This document shows, one piece after another, positions 55,042 to 63,465 of a DNA stretch of 64,000 nucleotides. The position numbers and the translations under genes were made by a program. Origin of the DNA: an uncultured Olleya sp. (lineage in GTDB: Bacteria; Bacteroidota; Bacteroidia; Flavobacteriales; Flavobacteriaceae); assembly GCA_947503885.1 (NCBI GenBank), contig CANNFD010000002.1, positions 1-64,000 on the forward strand, written 5' to 3'. The notes beneath the pieces are model-generated. The model was not told the DNA's origin. It made no database searches and was given only the letters and a program-made list of their open reading frames with translations. Position 1 is the stretch's first letter; each line of letters begins with the position of its first letter.

Positions 55042-55665
55042 ATGGTTAAACTAATGGTTGCGGACAGTTTCCCTATTGTAACAAAGGGGATTGAATTGGT
55101 ATTTGCTAACTCTAGAGACATAAAGTTTGTCGAAGCAGTGGCAGATGGCGATGCTATTTTTGACGCACTAAAACTACACACAACAGACATTTTACTTTGC
55201 GAAATTGACTTACCTAAACTTAACGGTATAAGTGTAATAAGACGCATTAAAAAAGAAAATCCAGAGGTAAAAGTTATTATTTATAGCGCACAACAAGAAG
55301 ACGTTTACGCTGTAAGTGCAATAAAAGCTGGAGCTGATGGTTACATCCACAAATCTACAGATATATTGACTTTAAAAGACGCCATAATGAAGGTTTACCT
55401 TGGCGGTGTCTATATTAGTCCTAGTTTGTCCAGAAAAATTGCTTTGGATAAAAATGCTGGTAAAAGTAATTTTTATAAAAAACTGTCCACTAGAGAGGTT
55501 GAAGTTTTAAAACTTTTATCTAATGGTAAGAGAAACAAAGAAATTGCGGAAGAGCTACAAATTAACGAAAAGACTGTTAGTACTTATAGAGCTAGATTAA
55601 TGAAAAAGCTTAACGTTACTAACCTAATTGACTTAGTTAAACAAACTAAGAGTTTAGAATTATAA
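55042..55665 (+). CDS. LuxR-type response regulator with atypical receiver
   Basis: A 207-aa two-domain protein. The receiver (1-120) lacks canonical acid chemistry: the phosphoacceptor position aligns with Glu54 in 'DILLCEIDLPKLNG', where NarL-type proteins have Asp, and the first acidic-pocket residue is Ala7 in 'LMVADSFPIV' (only Asp8 remains). The conserved Ser in 'IIYSAQ' and Lys in 'GYIHKS' are kept. The C-terminal LuxR helix-turn-helix (about 145-205) is intact: 'KLSTREVEVLKLLSNGKRNK' and 'EKTVSTYRARLMKK'. It is likely to bind DNA without normal phosphorylation control. No histidine kinase is adjacent. Confidence 0.9.
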   Translation: MVKLMVADSFPIVTKGIELVFANSRDIKFVEAVADGDAIFDALKLHTTDILLCEIDLPKLNGISVIRRIKKENPEVKVIIYSAQQEDVYAVSAIKAGADGYIHKSTDILTLKDAIMKVYLGGVYISPSLSRKIALDKNAGKSNFYKKLSTREVEVLKLLSNGKRNKEIAEELQINEKTVSTYRARLMKKLNVTNLIDLVKQTKSLEL

Positions 55666-57615
55666 CGCTCTATTTAACTTTCTAGATAATAACATTTTTA
55701 AACCTGAGTAATCTTTGACTTCCTCTAAGATTTCTCTGTTAATCATTGCTTTATCTTGAAGTGTTTCTTTTTGAAACTGTGATACTTTTTGATCTATCAA
55801 AAAACAACGCAAAGTTAAAATAGTCTCGCTTACTAATTGAGCAACTGATTCTGTTTTGGTTTTAGGAAATATATTGTTACGTTGCCAATCAGACAACGAA
55901 TAACGCTCGTCATCCATTAAGATGGAAGTGATTTCTGAAGCCAAAACAGGGTCTATATTATTAATAATGCTTTCAATTTTAAATTCAGGCTCTTGGTTTA
56001 AAGCCTCAATTATCGCAAAATAAATATCTTTAAACATAGGGTTTAAAAACTCCATTTCGTCTTCTTGTAAGTCTAGGTATATTTTTTCAAACACCTTGGC
56101 TTCTTGAATAACCGGTTCTAACTCTAATTGACCTTGTTCATTTTCTTTTAAAACAAGATCTTCAAAATCTTCTTTTCGGTTTCCGTAAAGCAATAATATT
56201 TCTATGATTTTACGTTCTAACTCGTATTGCACATCAACCTTTTTTACTGTTGGTTGATTTTTAATTACCTCAAAAGCTTTAGGTGTTTGAGGTTGGTTAG
56301 ACGCATTACCTTGGTCTTTATTATTTAATTGTGCTAAAGTAGAAAATAAAACTTCTTCACTAATATCCATTATTCTAGCACATTCCTGAATATAAATTTC
56401 TGTTTTTATACGATCCGGAATTTTAGAAATACTGGTAACTATATCTCTGACTGTTTCTGCTTTTTTTATAGGGTCATTTTTAGCACTTTCATATAAAATA
56501 GAGGCTTTAAATTGAATAAAATCCTTAGCATTTTGTTCTAGATATAATGTTAACTCTTCTAACGTGTTAGATTTTGCAAAACTATCTGGATCTTCACCTT
56601 CAGGAAAAGTACAAATTTTAACATTCATACCCTGTTCAAGGATTAAATCAATCCCCCTTAATGAAGCACGCATACCTGCTGCATCTCCATCAAAAAGCAC
56701 TGTAATATTTTTAGTCAAACGATTAATCAGTCGTATCTGATCACTTGTTAAAGCTGTACCAGAACTTGATACTACGTTTTTTATTCCTGTTTGATTAAAT
56801 TGTATAACGTCCGTATAGCCTTCTACTAAATAACAATTATCCTCTTTTGCAATAGTTTGTTTAGCATGGTAAATACCGTAAAGCACTTTACTTTTATGGT
56901 ATAGCTCGCTTTCTGGACTATTAAGATATTTTGCAGCTTTTTTATCATTAGTTAAGATACGTCCACCAAAACCTAAAACACGACCACTCATGCTTTGAAT
57001 CGGGAACATAACACGACCTTTAAAGCGGTCAAACTGCTTAGTCTCCTTAACTATTGTTAAACCTGTCTCTTCTAAAAACTCAAGGTTATATCCTTTTTTT
57101 AAAGCTTCGTCAGTAAATGCGCTCCACTGGTCTAAACTATAACCTAGGTCAAACCTTTTAATGGTTTCTAAAGTAAAACCACGCTCTTTAAAATAGCTTA
57201 ATCCAATAGATTTACCTTGGTCTGTATTATGTAGTGTATTTTGAAAATATTTACTAGCAAACTCACTTACTAGGTATAAACTTTCGCGTTTATCTTGTTG
57301 TTGTTTTTGCTCGTCAGATTGCTCTGTTTCTTCAATTTCAATATTATATTTTTTAGCTAAATACTTTATAGCTTCAGGATATGTAAAATGTTCATGCTCC
57401 ATTAAAAAAGCGACAACATTCCCTCCTTTTCCGCTTGAAAAATCTTTCCATATTTGCTTTACGGGCGATACCATAAAACTTGGAGATCGCTCCTCTGAAA
57501 AAGGACTTAATCCTTTAAAGTTACTCCCAGACTTTTTAAGTTGAACAAAATCGCCGATCACCTCTTCTAGTCTTGCGGTTTCATATACTTGGTCTATGGT
57601 GGATTTTGAAATCAA
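55660..57615 (-). CDS. dnaG: DNA primase with degenerate zinc ribbon
   Basis: A 651-aa primase that makes RNA primers for replication. The Toprim catalytic core is intact: 'YLVEGYTDVIQFNQTGIKNV', 'LFDGDAAGMRASLRGIDLIL' and 'KICTFPEGEDPDSFA' provide the acidic metal site. The N-terminal zinc-ribbon domain keeps its fold pattern ('NFKGLSPFSEERSPSF', 'KQIWKDFSSGKGGN'), but all four zinc ligands are replaced: Ser37, Ser40, Asp58 and Ser61 at positions of Cys, His, Cys, Cys. The C-terminal helicase-binding part is present. It ends convergently with the regulator, overlapping by 6 bases. Confidence 0.96.
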   Translation of the reverse strand: MISKSTIDQVYETARLEEVIGDFVQLKKSGSNFKGLSPFSEERSPSFMVSPVKQIWKDFSSGKGGNVVAFLMEHEHFTYPEAIKYLAKKYNIEIEETEQSDEQKQQQDKRESLYLVSEFASKYFQNTLHNTDQGKSIGLSYFKERGFTLETIKRFDLGYSLDQWSAFTDEALKKGYNLEFLEETGLTIVKETKQFDRFKGRVMFPIQSMSGRVLGFGGRILTNDKKAAKYLNSPESELYHKSKVLYGIYHAKQTIAKEDNCYLVEGYTDVIQFNQTGIKNVVSSSGTALTSDQIRLINRLTKNITVLFDGDAAGMRASLRGIDLILEQGMNVKICTFPEGEDPDSFAKSNTLEELTLYLEQNAKDFIQFKASILYESAKNDPIKKAETVRDIVTSISKIPDRIKTEIYIQECARIMDISEEVLFSTLAQLNNKDQGNASNQPQTPKAFEVIKNQPTVKKVDVQYELERKIIEILLLYGNRKEDFEDLVLKENEQGQLELEPVIQEAKVFEKIYLDLQEDEMEFLNPMFKDIYFAIIEALNQEPEFKIESIINNIDPVLASEITSILMDDERYSLSDWQRNNIFPKTKTESVAQLVSETILTLRCFLIDQKVSQFQKETLQDKAMINREILEEVKDYSGLKMLLSRKLNRAL

Positions 57616-57778
57616 GGTTGTGTTTTTTTTTTAGAATTTTAAAATGTAAAAGTAATATAAATTACTTCGGTTTTCAATTTTGAAACTTTTAAGTTATACA
57701 ATAACGACAGAAAAAAAAAGTCATTTTTCAGGATATTTAGAGTTGTCAAACACCAAAACACTTTTAGTATTAAAGCAA

Positions 57779-57810
57779 AAAAAATCGGAATTACTTCCGA
57801 TTTTTTTTTA
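57779..57810 (-). terminator. Rho-independent terminator
   Basis: Perfect 11-bp stem, AAAAATCGGAA against TTCCGATTTTT, with loop TTAC and A/T runs. It ends the small secreted gene at 57828 and isolates dnaG downstream. Confidence 0.88.
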
Positions 57811-57827
57811 TAACCTACTATTTTAAA

Positions 57828-58163
57828 CTAGTCGTTTACGACAAGTTTTGTGATTGTTAGATATTCTACTTCTTCATCTTCTCCTAGATCGTTAACAATC
57901 ATTTCGTTTTCTTTTATATAAGTGATACTAAAACTAGTACCAATTAACTCGTCAGAATCTAAGTCGAAATTCTCAAAAACGTCTTCTGCTAAATAGTTAA
58001 ACACCATTTTTTCTTTTACACCTCCTTTAGTGATAGTAAAAATGTAATTAGAATCTTCAACCCCATTATATACACCAGATAAAACTTGGTTTGGAGTTGT
58101 AGTAAAAGAACTTAATGTTAAACCTAAAAATGCTATTGTTAATACTAAAAATTTTGTTTTCAT
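57828..58163 (-). CDS. Small secreted protein, unknown function
   Basis: A 111-aa protein with a signal peptide (1-19 or so, 'AFLGLTLSSFTTTP'). The mature part is strand-rich: 'SGVYNGVEDSNYIFTITKGG', 'EKMVFNYLAEDVFENFDL', 'GTSFSITYIKENEMIVN'. It is acidic and has no cysteine. I do not recognise a family. Single gene with its own terminator; the 170 bases upstream are AT-rich and hold nothing else. Confidence 0.6.
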   Translation of the reverse strand: MKTKFLVLTIAFLGLTLSSFTTTPNQVLSGVYNGVEDSNYIFTITKGGVKEKMVFNYLAEDVFENFDLDSDELIGTSFSITYIKENEMIVNDLGEDEEVEYLTITKLVVND

Positions 58164-58336
58164 AATATAAAATATTAAAGTTGATATTGTATTAAATTAA
58201 CTTCGGAGTTTAGCCACCTCAAGTCCGAATTAGCTTTTAGTATTGTTTGCTTACAAACAATAACACGTGGTTTTATACTTTAAATACGTTTAGTACTATC
58301 TATTTAGATTACGAAAAAAAATATTATTTTAATTAT

Positions 58337-58660
58337 TTAAAAGTCGTGGTCTTGCTCTTCGCTATCTTCTAATTGCGGATCTGCTACTGCTTCTGGATCA
58401 TCATCTTCAAAATCCTCATAGTCATCCTCGTCATAGTTTTCCATTGTTTTAACAAGTTTAGTACTAACTTTTACTAAATACTTGGTGTCCACGGTTGTTA
58501 CTTCAACAGCTTCAATCAATTCGTTTTTAGCGTTTCTAAACTCGATAATATGATCTTCATCATAACCCTCAGGATATTTTTCTACTAACAACTTTAAAAT
58601 CTCTGGTGTTAGTTTTTTAAAATCTACAATGACGCGTTTTAAATTGTCTGGTTTTTTCAT
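58337..58660 (-). CDS. Small acidic protein in the polyamine operon
   Basis: A 107-aa cytoplasmic protein. The N-terminal part (1-75) is a mixed alpha/beta unit ('RVIVDFKKLTPEILKLLVEK', 'EFRNAKNELIEAVEVTTVDT'), and the last 35 residues are extremely acidic (about 15 Asp/Glu). It is conserved in flavobacteria as I recall, without known function. It lies 14 bases after the deoxyhypusine-synthase-like gene. A polycation-binding role is an attractive guess because of the acidic tail beside polyamine enzymes, but the sequence does not prove it. Confidence 0.65.
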   Translation of the reverse strand: MKKPDNLKRVIVDFKKLTPEILKLLVEKYPEGYDEDHIIEFRNAKNELIEAVEVTTVDTKYLVKVSTKLVKTMENYDEDDYEDFEDDDPEAVADPQLEDSEEQDHDF

Positions 58661-58674
58661 TTTTTATATAGCAA

Positions 58675-59649
58675 TTATAATCCTAATATGTAAGCAAAGA
58701 TAAGTGGTGCTACAATAGTTGCGTCACTTTCGACAATAAATTTTGGAGTATCAATATCTAATTTACCCCAAGTAATTTTCTCGTTAGGTACTGCTCCAGA
58801 ATATGATCCATAGCTAGTTGTCGAGTCACTTATTTGGCAAAAATAGCTCCAAAATGGAGTATCCGTACGTTCCATATCTTGATATAACATTGGCACTACA
58901 CATATTGGAAAATCTCCTGCGATACCTCCTCCAATTTGAAAAAATCCGATTCCGTTTTGAGAGTTTTCTGTGTACCAATCCGCTAAAAATGTCATGTACT
59001 CGATACCAGACTTCATTGTGCTTGCTTTAAGCTCTCCTTTAAGTACATAACTAGCAAAAATATTACCCATTGTACTGTCTTCCCAACCTGGACAAACTAT
59101 TGGTAAGTTTTTTTCTGCTGCAGCATACATCCAAGAGTCTTTTAAGTCAATCTCATAATACTCCTCTAAAACTCCAGACAACAACATTTTGTACATGTAC
59201 TCATGTGGTAAATAACGTTCTCCTTTAGCTTCGGCGTCTTTCCATATTTTTTCGATATGTTTTTGTAATCGTCTAAAAGCTTCGTGTTCTGGGATACAAG
59301 TATCAGTAACACGGTTTAGCCCTTTTTCTAATAATTCCCACTCGTCTTTAGGTGTTAAATCACGGTAGTTAGGTACACGCTTATAATGCGAATGTGCTAC
59401 TAAATTCATGATATCCTCTTCCAAGTTTGCGCCTGTACAAGAAATGATATGCACTTTGTCTTGTCTTATCATTTCTGCAAAACTTTTACCAAGCTCGGCA
59501 GTACTCATAGCTCCAGCTAACGACACTAACATTTTAGCACCATTGTCTAATTGTGTTTCATATCCTTTTGCTGCATCTACTAAAGCTGCTGCATTAAAGT
59601 GTAAGTAATGGTGTTGTATAAATTGTGATATTGGTCCTTTAGTACTCAT
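58675..59649 (-). CDS. Deoxyhypusine-synthase-like enzyme
   Basis: A 324-aa protein from the ATG at 59649 (an in-frame ATG at 59691 lies deeper inside speB). It belongs to the deoxyhypusine synthase / homospermidine synthase group: NAD-binding 'DNGAKMLVSLAGAMSTAELG', 'ISCTGANLEEDIM', 'CIPEHEAFRRLQKHIEKIW', 'IGFFQIGGGIAGDFP', and the catalytic Lys296 in 'EKITWGKLDIDTP'. Bacteria lack eIF5A, so the substrate must differ from that of the eukaryotic enzyme; a polyamine is likely. It overlaps speB by 11 bases, so the two are translationally coupled. Confidence 0.88.
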   Translation of the reverse strand: MSTKGPISQFIQHHYLHFNAAALVDAAKGYETQLDNGAKMLVSLAGAMSTAELGKSFAEMIRQDKVHIISCTGANLEEDIMNLVAHSHYKRVPNYRDLTPKDEWELLEKGLNRVTDTCIPEHEAFRRLQKHIEKIWKDAEAKGERYLPHEYMYKMLLSGVLEEYYEIDLKDSWMYAAAEKNLPIVCPGWEDSTMGNIFASYVLKGELKASTMKSGIEYMTFLADWYTENSQNGIGFFQIGGGIAGDFPICVVPMLYQDMERTDTPFWSYFCQISDSTTSYGSYSGAVPNEKITWGKLDIDTPKFIVESDATIVAPLIFAYILGL

Positions 59650-60577
59650 CGTCTTCGTTAAATTTTGAACTGTTATTTTTTTGTTTGTCACTGTCGTAAG
59701 TGTTGTCGTAGATATCTTCTACACCTTGATCCATAAACTTATAGCTAAGCATCTTATAATATAATTTTGCAGCTAAAAAGTCTGAAGATTTATCCACTTT
59801 ATTTGGACATAACTCTACTATATCAAATCCTACAACGTTTTTTTCTTCAAATACTTGTTTTAAAAACTCTAAAGTTTCATACCATAATAAACCACCTGGT
59901 TCTGGTGTACCTGTACTTGGCATTATTGAAGGGTCAAATGCATCTAAATCTATGGTGATAAATACATTGTCCGTCATTTGGTCAATTGCACTATCCATCC
60001 ATGTATCATCTACTGCCATCTCATGTGCGAAGTAAGTTTTTTCTTGATCCATGACTGTTTTTTCAATAGCATCCATAGATCTAATACCAACTTGAATTAA
60101 GTTAGTTGTTTGGCTAGCTTCATATACTGCACAAGCATGATTACATTTTGAACCTTCATACTCTTTACGTAAATCTGCATGTGCATCTAATTGTAATACC
60201 GTTAGACTTGGAAACATCTCGTTAAAGGCACGAATTGTACCTATCGATACAGAATGCTCTCCTCCAAAAATAGTAACAAACTTATTTCTTTTAATATACT
60301 TTTTAGTTGCTTGATGCACAGCATCTACCATTGCTTCTGGCGAGCTATTTTCTGTAATAGCATCTGCTAAAAAGACACCTTGTTGATATACTTCAGAATC
60401 TGTTTCGATATCATAAAGCTCCATGTTTTCTGATGCATCTAAAAAGGCTTCTGGCCCTTTATCTGCACCTTTTTGCCATGTGCTAGTACCATCATAAGGC
60501 ACTGGAATCAATACAATTTTTGCTTGTTCTAATTTTGCTAATTCTTCTGGAATCCCAGCATATGTTTTAGTTTGCAT
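59639..60577 (-). CDS. speB: Agmatinase
   Basis: A 312-aa manganese ureohydrolase that converts agmatine to putrescine and urea. Metal-binding motifs are all present: 'FGGEHSVSIGT', 'LDAHADLRKEY', 'DLDAFDPSIMPSTGTPEPGG'. The C-terminal 30 residues are hydrophilic and extend beyond the E. coli SpeB end. It overlaps speA by 11 bases and the downstream gene by 11 bases, so the operon is tight. Substrate assignment is supported by the arginine decarboxylase beside it. Confidence 0.95.
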   Translation of the reverse strand: MQTKTYAGIPEELAKLEQAKIVLIPVPYDGTSTWQKGADKGPEAFLDASENMELYDIETDSEVYQQGVFLADAITENSSPEAMVDAVHQATKKYIKRNKFVTIFGGEHSVSIGTIRAFNEMFPSLTVLQLDAHADLRKEYEGSKCNHACAVYEASQTTNLIQVGIRSMDAIEKTVMDQEKTYFAHEMAVDDTWMDSAIDQMTDNVFITIDLDAFDPSIMPSTGTPEPGGLLWYETLEFLKQVFEEKNVVGFDIVELCPNKVDKSSDFLAAKLYYKMLSYKFMDQGVEDIYDNTYDSDKQKNNSSKFNEDDEY

Positions 60578-61964
60578 AACCTAAAATTTTAAGTAAGTCT
60601 TCACTTTTTTGTTGTTCGGAAAATAATGTTTTGGTGATGTTTCCATCTTTGTCTTTATCAATTAAAATATGTTTTGGAGAAGGTATTAAACAATGTTGTA
60701 ATCCTCCAAAACCACCAATTGTTTCTTGATAAGCTCCTGTATTAAAAAAGCCGATATACAATGGTTTGTCTTTATTATATTTTGGTAAATAAATAGCATT
60801 CATGTGTTGCTCGCTGTTATAATAGTCATCACTATCACAGGTTAACCCGCCTAACAATACACGCTCATAAGAATCATTCCAGCGGTTAATTGCTAACATA
60901 ATAAAGCGTTTATTAATAGCCCATGTATCCGGAAGTGTTGTTATAAACGACGAATTAATCATGTTCCATTTTTCACGATCATTTTGTTGCTTTTGGTATA
61001 ACACTTCATAAATAGCTCCACCACTCTCGCCAACTGTAAAGCTACCAAACTCTGTAAATATATTTGGCACATCTACTTCTTCGTCCTCGCAAGTTTGCTT
61101 GATTTGATTGATTATTTCGTCTATCATATACTCGTAATCAAAGTCAAAAGCTAACGAATTTTTAATAGGGAAACCACCTCCAATATTAAGGCTGTCTAAA
61201 CTTGGGCAGATTTTTTTTAAGCTAGTATATACTTTTAAACACTTTAACAACTCGTTCCAATAGTACGCATTATCTCTAATACCTGTGTTGATAAAAAAGT
61301 GAAGCATTTTAAGCTCTACTTTAGGATTGTCTTTGATTTGATTTTTATAAAATGGTACAATGTTTTTGTAACCAACCCCTAATCTAGAAGTATAAAACTC
61401 AAACTTTGGTTCTTCTTCAGAAGCAATCCTAATACCTACTTTAAATTTACCATCAATTTGCTCTGATAGTAAATCTATCTCTTCATAATTATCAATAATT
61501 GGGATACAGTTTTCATGTCCATTATTAATTAATCGTGCAATATTTGTTACATATTGATCACGCTTAAATCCGTTACTAATAACATAAGTCTTGTTAGTTA
61601 TCTTACCTTCTTTTTTAAGGTTTTCGACTATATCAATATCAAAAGCAGAAGATGTTTCTATATGAATATCGTTTTTTAAAGCTTCATTTAAAACATGTTT
61701 AAAGTGAGAACTTTTAGTGCAATAACAATAGTTATAACTTCCTTTATAATCGTGTTTTTTTATGGCATCATTAAACCATGTTTTTGCACGTTGTATGTTA
61801 TTTGAAATTTGTGGCAAGTAGGTAAACTTTAAAGGTGCACCGTACTCTTCTACCAGTTTCATTAAATCAATATCATGAAATTGTAATGTTTTTTCCTCTA
61901 ACTTAAATTCTGGTTGTGGAAAATCAAAAGTTTGACTGATTAAGTCTATGTATTTTGTATTCAT
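60567..61964 (-). CDS. speA: Arginine decarboxylase, fold-type III PLP enzyme
   Basis: A 465-aa decarboxylase of the alanine-racemase-fold group. The PLP lysine lies in 'NYCYCTKSSHFKHVL', the PLP phosphate-binding Gly-rich segment in 'SLNIGGGFPIKNS', and the catalytic Cys-Asp in 'GGLTCDSDDYYN'. The family includes biosynthetic arginine, ornithine, DAP and carboxynorspermidine decarboxylases; the adjacent agmatinase supports arginine. It is shorter than E. coli SpeA (658 aa), as in Bacteroidota. First gene of the operon, with a palindrome 32-54 bases upstream. Confidence 0.92.
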   Translation of the reverse strand: MNTKYIDLISQTFDFPQPEFKLEEKTLQFHDIDLMKLVEEYGAPLKFTYLPQISNNIQRAKTWFNDAIKKHDYKGSYNYCYCTKSSHFKHVLNEALKNDIHIETSSAFDIDIVENLKKEGKITNKTYVISNGFKRDQYVTNIARLINNGHENCIPIIDNYEEIDLLSEQIDGKFKVGIRIASEEEPKFEFYTSRLGVGYKNIVPFYKNQIKDNPKVELKMLHFFINTGIRDNAYYWNELLKCLKVYTSLKKICPSLDSLNIGGGFPIKNSLAFDFDYEYMIDEIINQIKQTCEDEEVDVPNIFTEFGSFTVGESGGAIYEVLYQKQQNDREKWNMINSSFITTLPDTWAINKRFIMLAINRWNDSYERVLLGGLTCDSDDYYNSEQHMNAIYLPKYNKDKPLYIGFFNTGAYQETIGGFGGLQHCLIPSPKHILIDKDKDGNITKTLFSEQQKSEDLLKILGYAN

Positions 61965-61995
61965 TGTGTTTTTTAGAAATTACTTTTAAATATAA

Positions 61996-62018
61996 AACAT
62001 AATAATTTTAATTATGTT
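61996..62018. promoter_or_regulatory. Palindrome upstream of speA, candidate operator
   Basis: AACATAAT and ATTATGTT form a perfect inverted repeat with a 7-base spacer, 32-54 bases before the speA ATG. A weak -7 box, TATATTTA, lies just downstream at 61987-61994 on the minus strand. The position would let a dimeric regulator control the polyamine operon. Confidence 0.35.
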
Positions 62019-62039
62019 GAAACAAAAAAAATAATTCTA

Positions 62040-62195
62040 TCAAATCTGAATTCTCAAGTCATAGGTAGGCACAAAGCCAAACTGATGCTGGCTAGCATAA
62101 ATAGAGGTAAAAGCGGAAGATAGCTTTAAAATTCGGTCGCTTAATCTGTAAGCTGCTTTTGAAAATAACTTCCCAATTTCCAAAAGCCCGAACAT
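62040..62195 (-). other. Orphan short reading frame in the speA upstream region
   Basis: The 424-base gap between speA and the beta-barrel gene holds a block (about 62040-62225) that is less AT-rich than its flanks. On the minus strand it is open from the stop at 62040-62042 up to about 62219, and an ATG at 62195 would give 51 aa: 'MFGLLEIGKLFSKAAYRLSD' at the start and 'SQHQFGFVPTYDLRIQI' at the end. No clear ribosome-binding site or promoter is seen. It could be a small gene, the 3' remnant of a decayed gene, or chance in an RNA leader. Confidence 0.3.
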
Positions 62196-62333
62196 AGAAA
62201 CAGAGTTCAAAGTGTTCAGCTAATTATAGTACAAATGAAATACTTTTTTTTGAATTAAAAACTTTTTTACAAAAAAAAATTATTTTTTTTAACACCCTAA
62301 AAAAACGCATAGTTACAAGCTTTTTAAAAGCAA

Positions 62334-62367
62334 AAGTGCTGCTTTTAAATTAATAAAAGCAGCACTT
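62334..62367 (-). terminator. Rho-independent terminator
   Basis: Perfect 14-bp stem, AAGTGCTGCTTTTA against TAAAAGCAGCACTT, with a 6-base loop. It follows the minus-strand beta-barrel gene by about 20 bases. Confidence 0.85.
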
Positions 62368-62388
62368 AGCAATATATAAATAGACTAA

Positions 62389-63435
62389 TTAATCTAAATC
62401 GACCCTAATCCCTAAAGAGATATTGTTTTGATCTATTAATTGATTTTTAAATATTGGTGCCAAATCATATTTAGCATATAAGCTTAAATCTCCAAATCCA
62501 ATGTAAGCACTGACACCGTAAGTAAATGTATTAGTATTAAATCTACGTCTCATTTTTTCTTCAACACGCTCACCATCTAATTTATAAGTTAATTTTTGTA
62601 TTGCTTTGTCATTTAAACCAAAATAACCACCTACTCCAATTTTAAATTTATCATGGTTAAAATAACGGACTCTTCCATCGTCATATACCTTTTTGTTCCA
62701 TGGACCAAACTCAAAATGTACAGGGATTACAACACTAGTGGTTCTAAATTTTGCGCTTTTTAAATTACCGTCAAAAGGTTGAAGCGTGGTTTGATTACCG
62801 TCTTGAACAAAATACATGTCGTTTTTGATATCTAATTTATTCCAATGTACTGACAATCCATATTTTAGTCTTAAAAAATTAGATTCCTTAAACACTCTAG
62901 TACTCCAAAGCCATCCTAACTCAACAAATCCAGAACCACCTAATTTGTATGGCGATTCACTTAGACTTACACCATCAATAATTGCGTTATTAATACCCAT
63001 TGCAAATAGTAATTGATTACCAGTACGTATGTCTTGTTTTGGTGGGGTACGGTTGGTTCTGATTCCTAAAAGCTCTTTGTCTGCAGCTCCAATTGTTACT
63101 GAAAAAACATTTACATCGTTGTCTTCTTGATACTCTTTATTTCTATTTATAAATTCAAGTCTATTAACTGCAATTGCAACTCGGTTTTCTATATTTAGTG
63201 CTCTTTTTTCTGCTGCTGCTTTTTTTAGATGCTCTGCTTCGTCAAAAGTAATATCATCTGCTTCTAATTGATCGTTGATTGCATCAACCTCTAATTTTAA
63301 AGCATTTCGTTCTTCTTTTGTAATTGTTTCTTTTATAGATTCAATATTTGGAATAGAATCTTGTACCTGAGCATTAAGTTGGTTAACTACAACTAAAAAG
63401 AATAGGTAAACTAAGTGTCTTGTAATGTTTTGCAT
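62389..63435 (-). CDS. Outer-membrane beta-barrel protein
   Basis: A 348-aa protein with signal peptide (1-22, QLNAQ). Residues about 30-100 form a charged helical, coiled-coil-like segment ('ITKEERNALKLEVDAINDQL', 'AEHLKKAAAEKRALNIENRV'), then a barrel from about 105 to the end ('LGGSGFVELGWLWSTRVF', 'FKIGVGGYFGLNDKA', 'YIGFGDLSLYAKYDLAPIF'), ending 'SLGIRVDLD'. Function unknown. It is the last gene of a minus-strand unit that includes the truncated gene at the window edge, 30 bases upstream. Confidence 0.75.
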   Translation of the reverse strand: MQNITRHLVYLFFLVVVNQLNAQVQDSIPNIESIKETITKEERNALKLEVDAINDQLEADDITFDEAEHLKKAAAEKRALNIENRVAIAVNRLEFINRNKEYQEDNDVNVFSVTIGAADKELLGIRTNRTPPKQDIRTGNQLLFAMGINNAIIDGVSLSESPYKLGGSGFVELGWLWSTRVFKESNFLRLKYGLSVHWNKLDIKNDMYFVQDGNQTTLQPFDGNLKSAKFRTTSVVIPVHFEFGPWNKKVYDDGRVRYFNHDKFKIGVGGYFGLNDKAIQKLTYKLDGERVEEKMRRRFNTNTFTYGVSAYIGFGDLSLYAKYDLAPIFKNQLIDQNNISLGIRVDLD

Positions 63436-63465
63436 AACTGTTCGATTTTTTAATGATTAATTGAT

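Noticed and set aside
54984-55247. Minus-strand frame over the start of the response regulator gene
   Set aside because: Shadow frame in the receiver-domain codons; the plus-strand protein has clear domain signatures.
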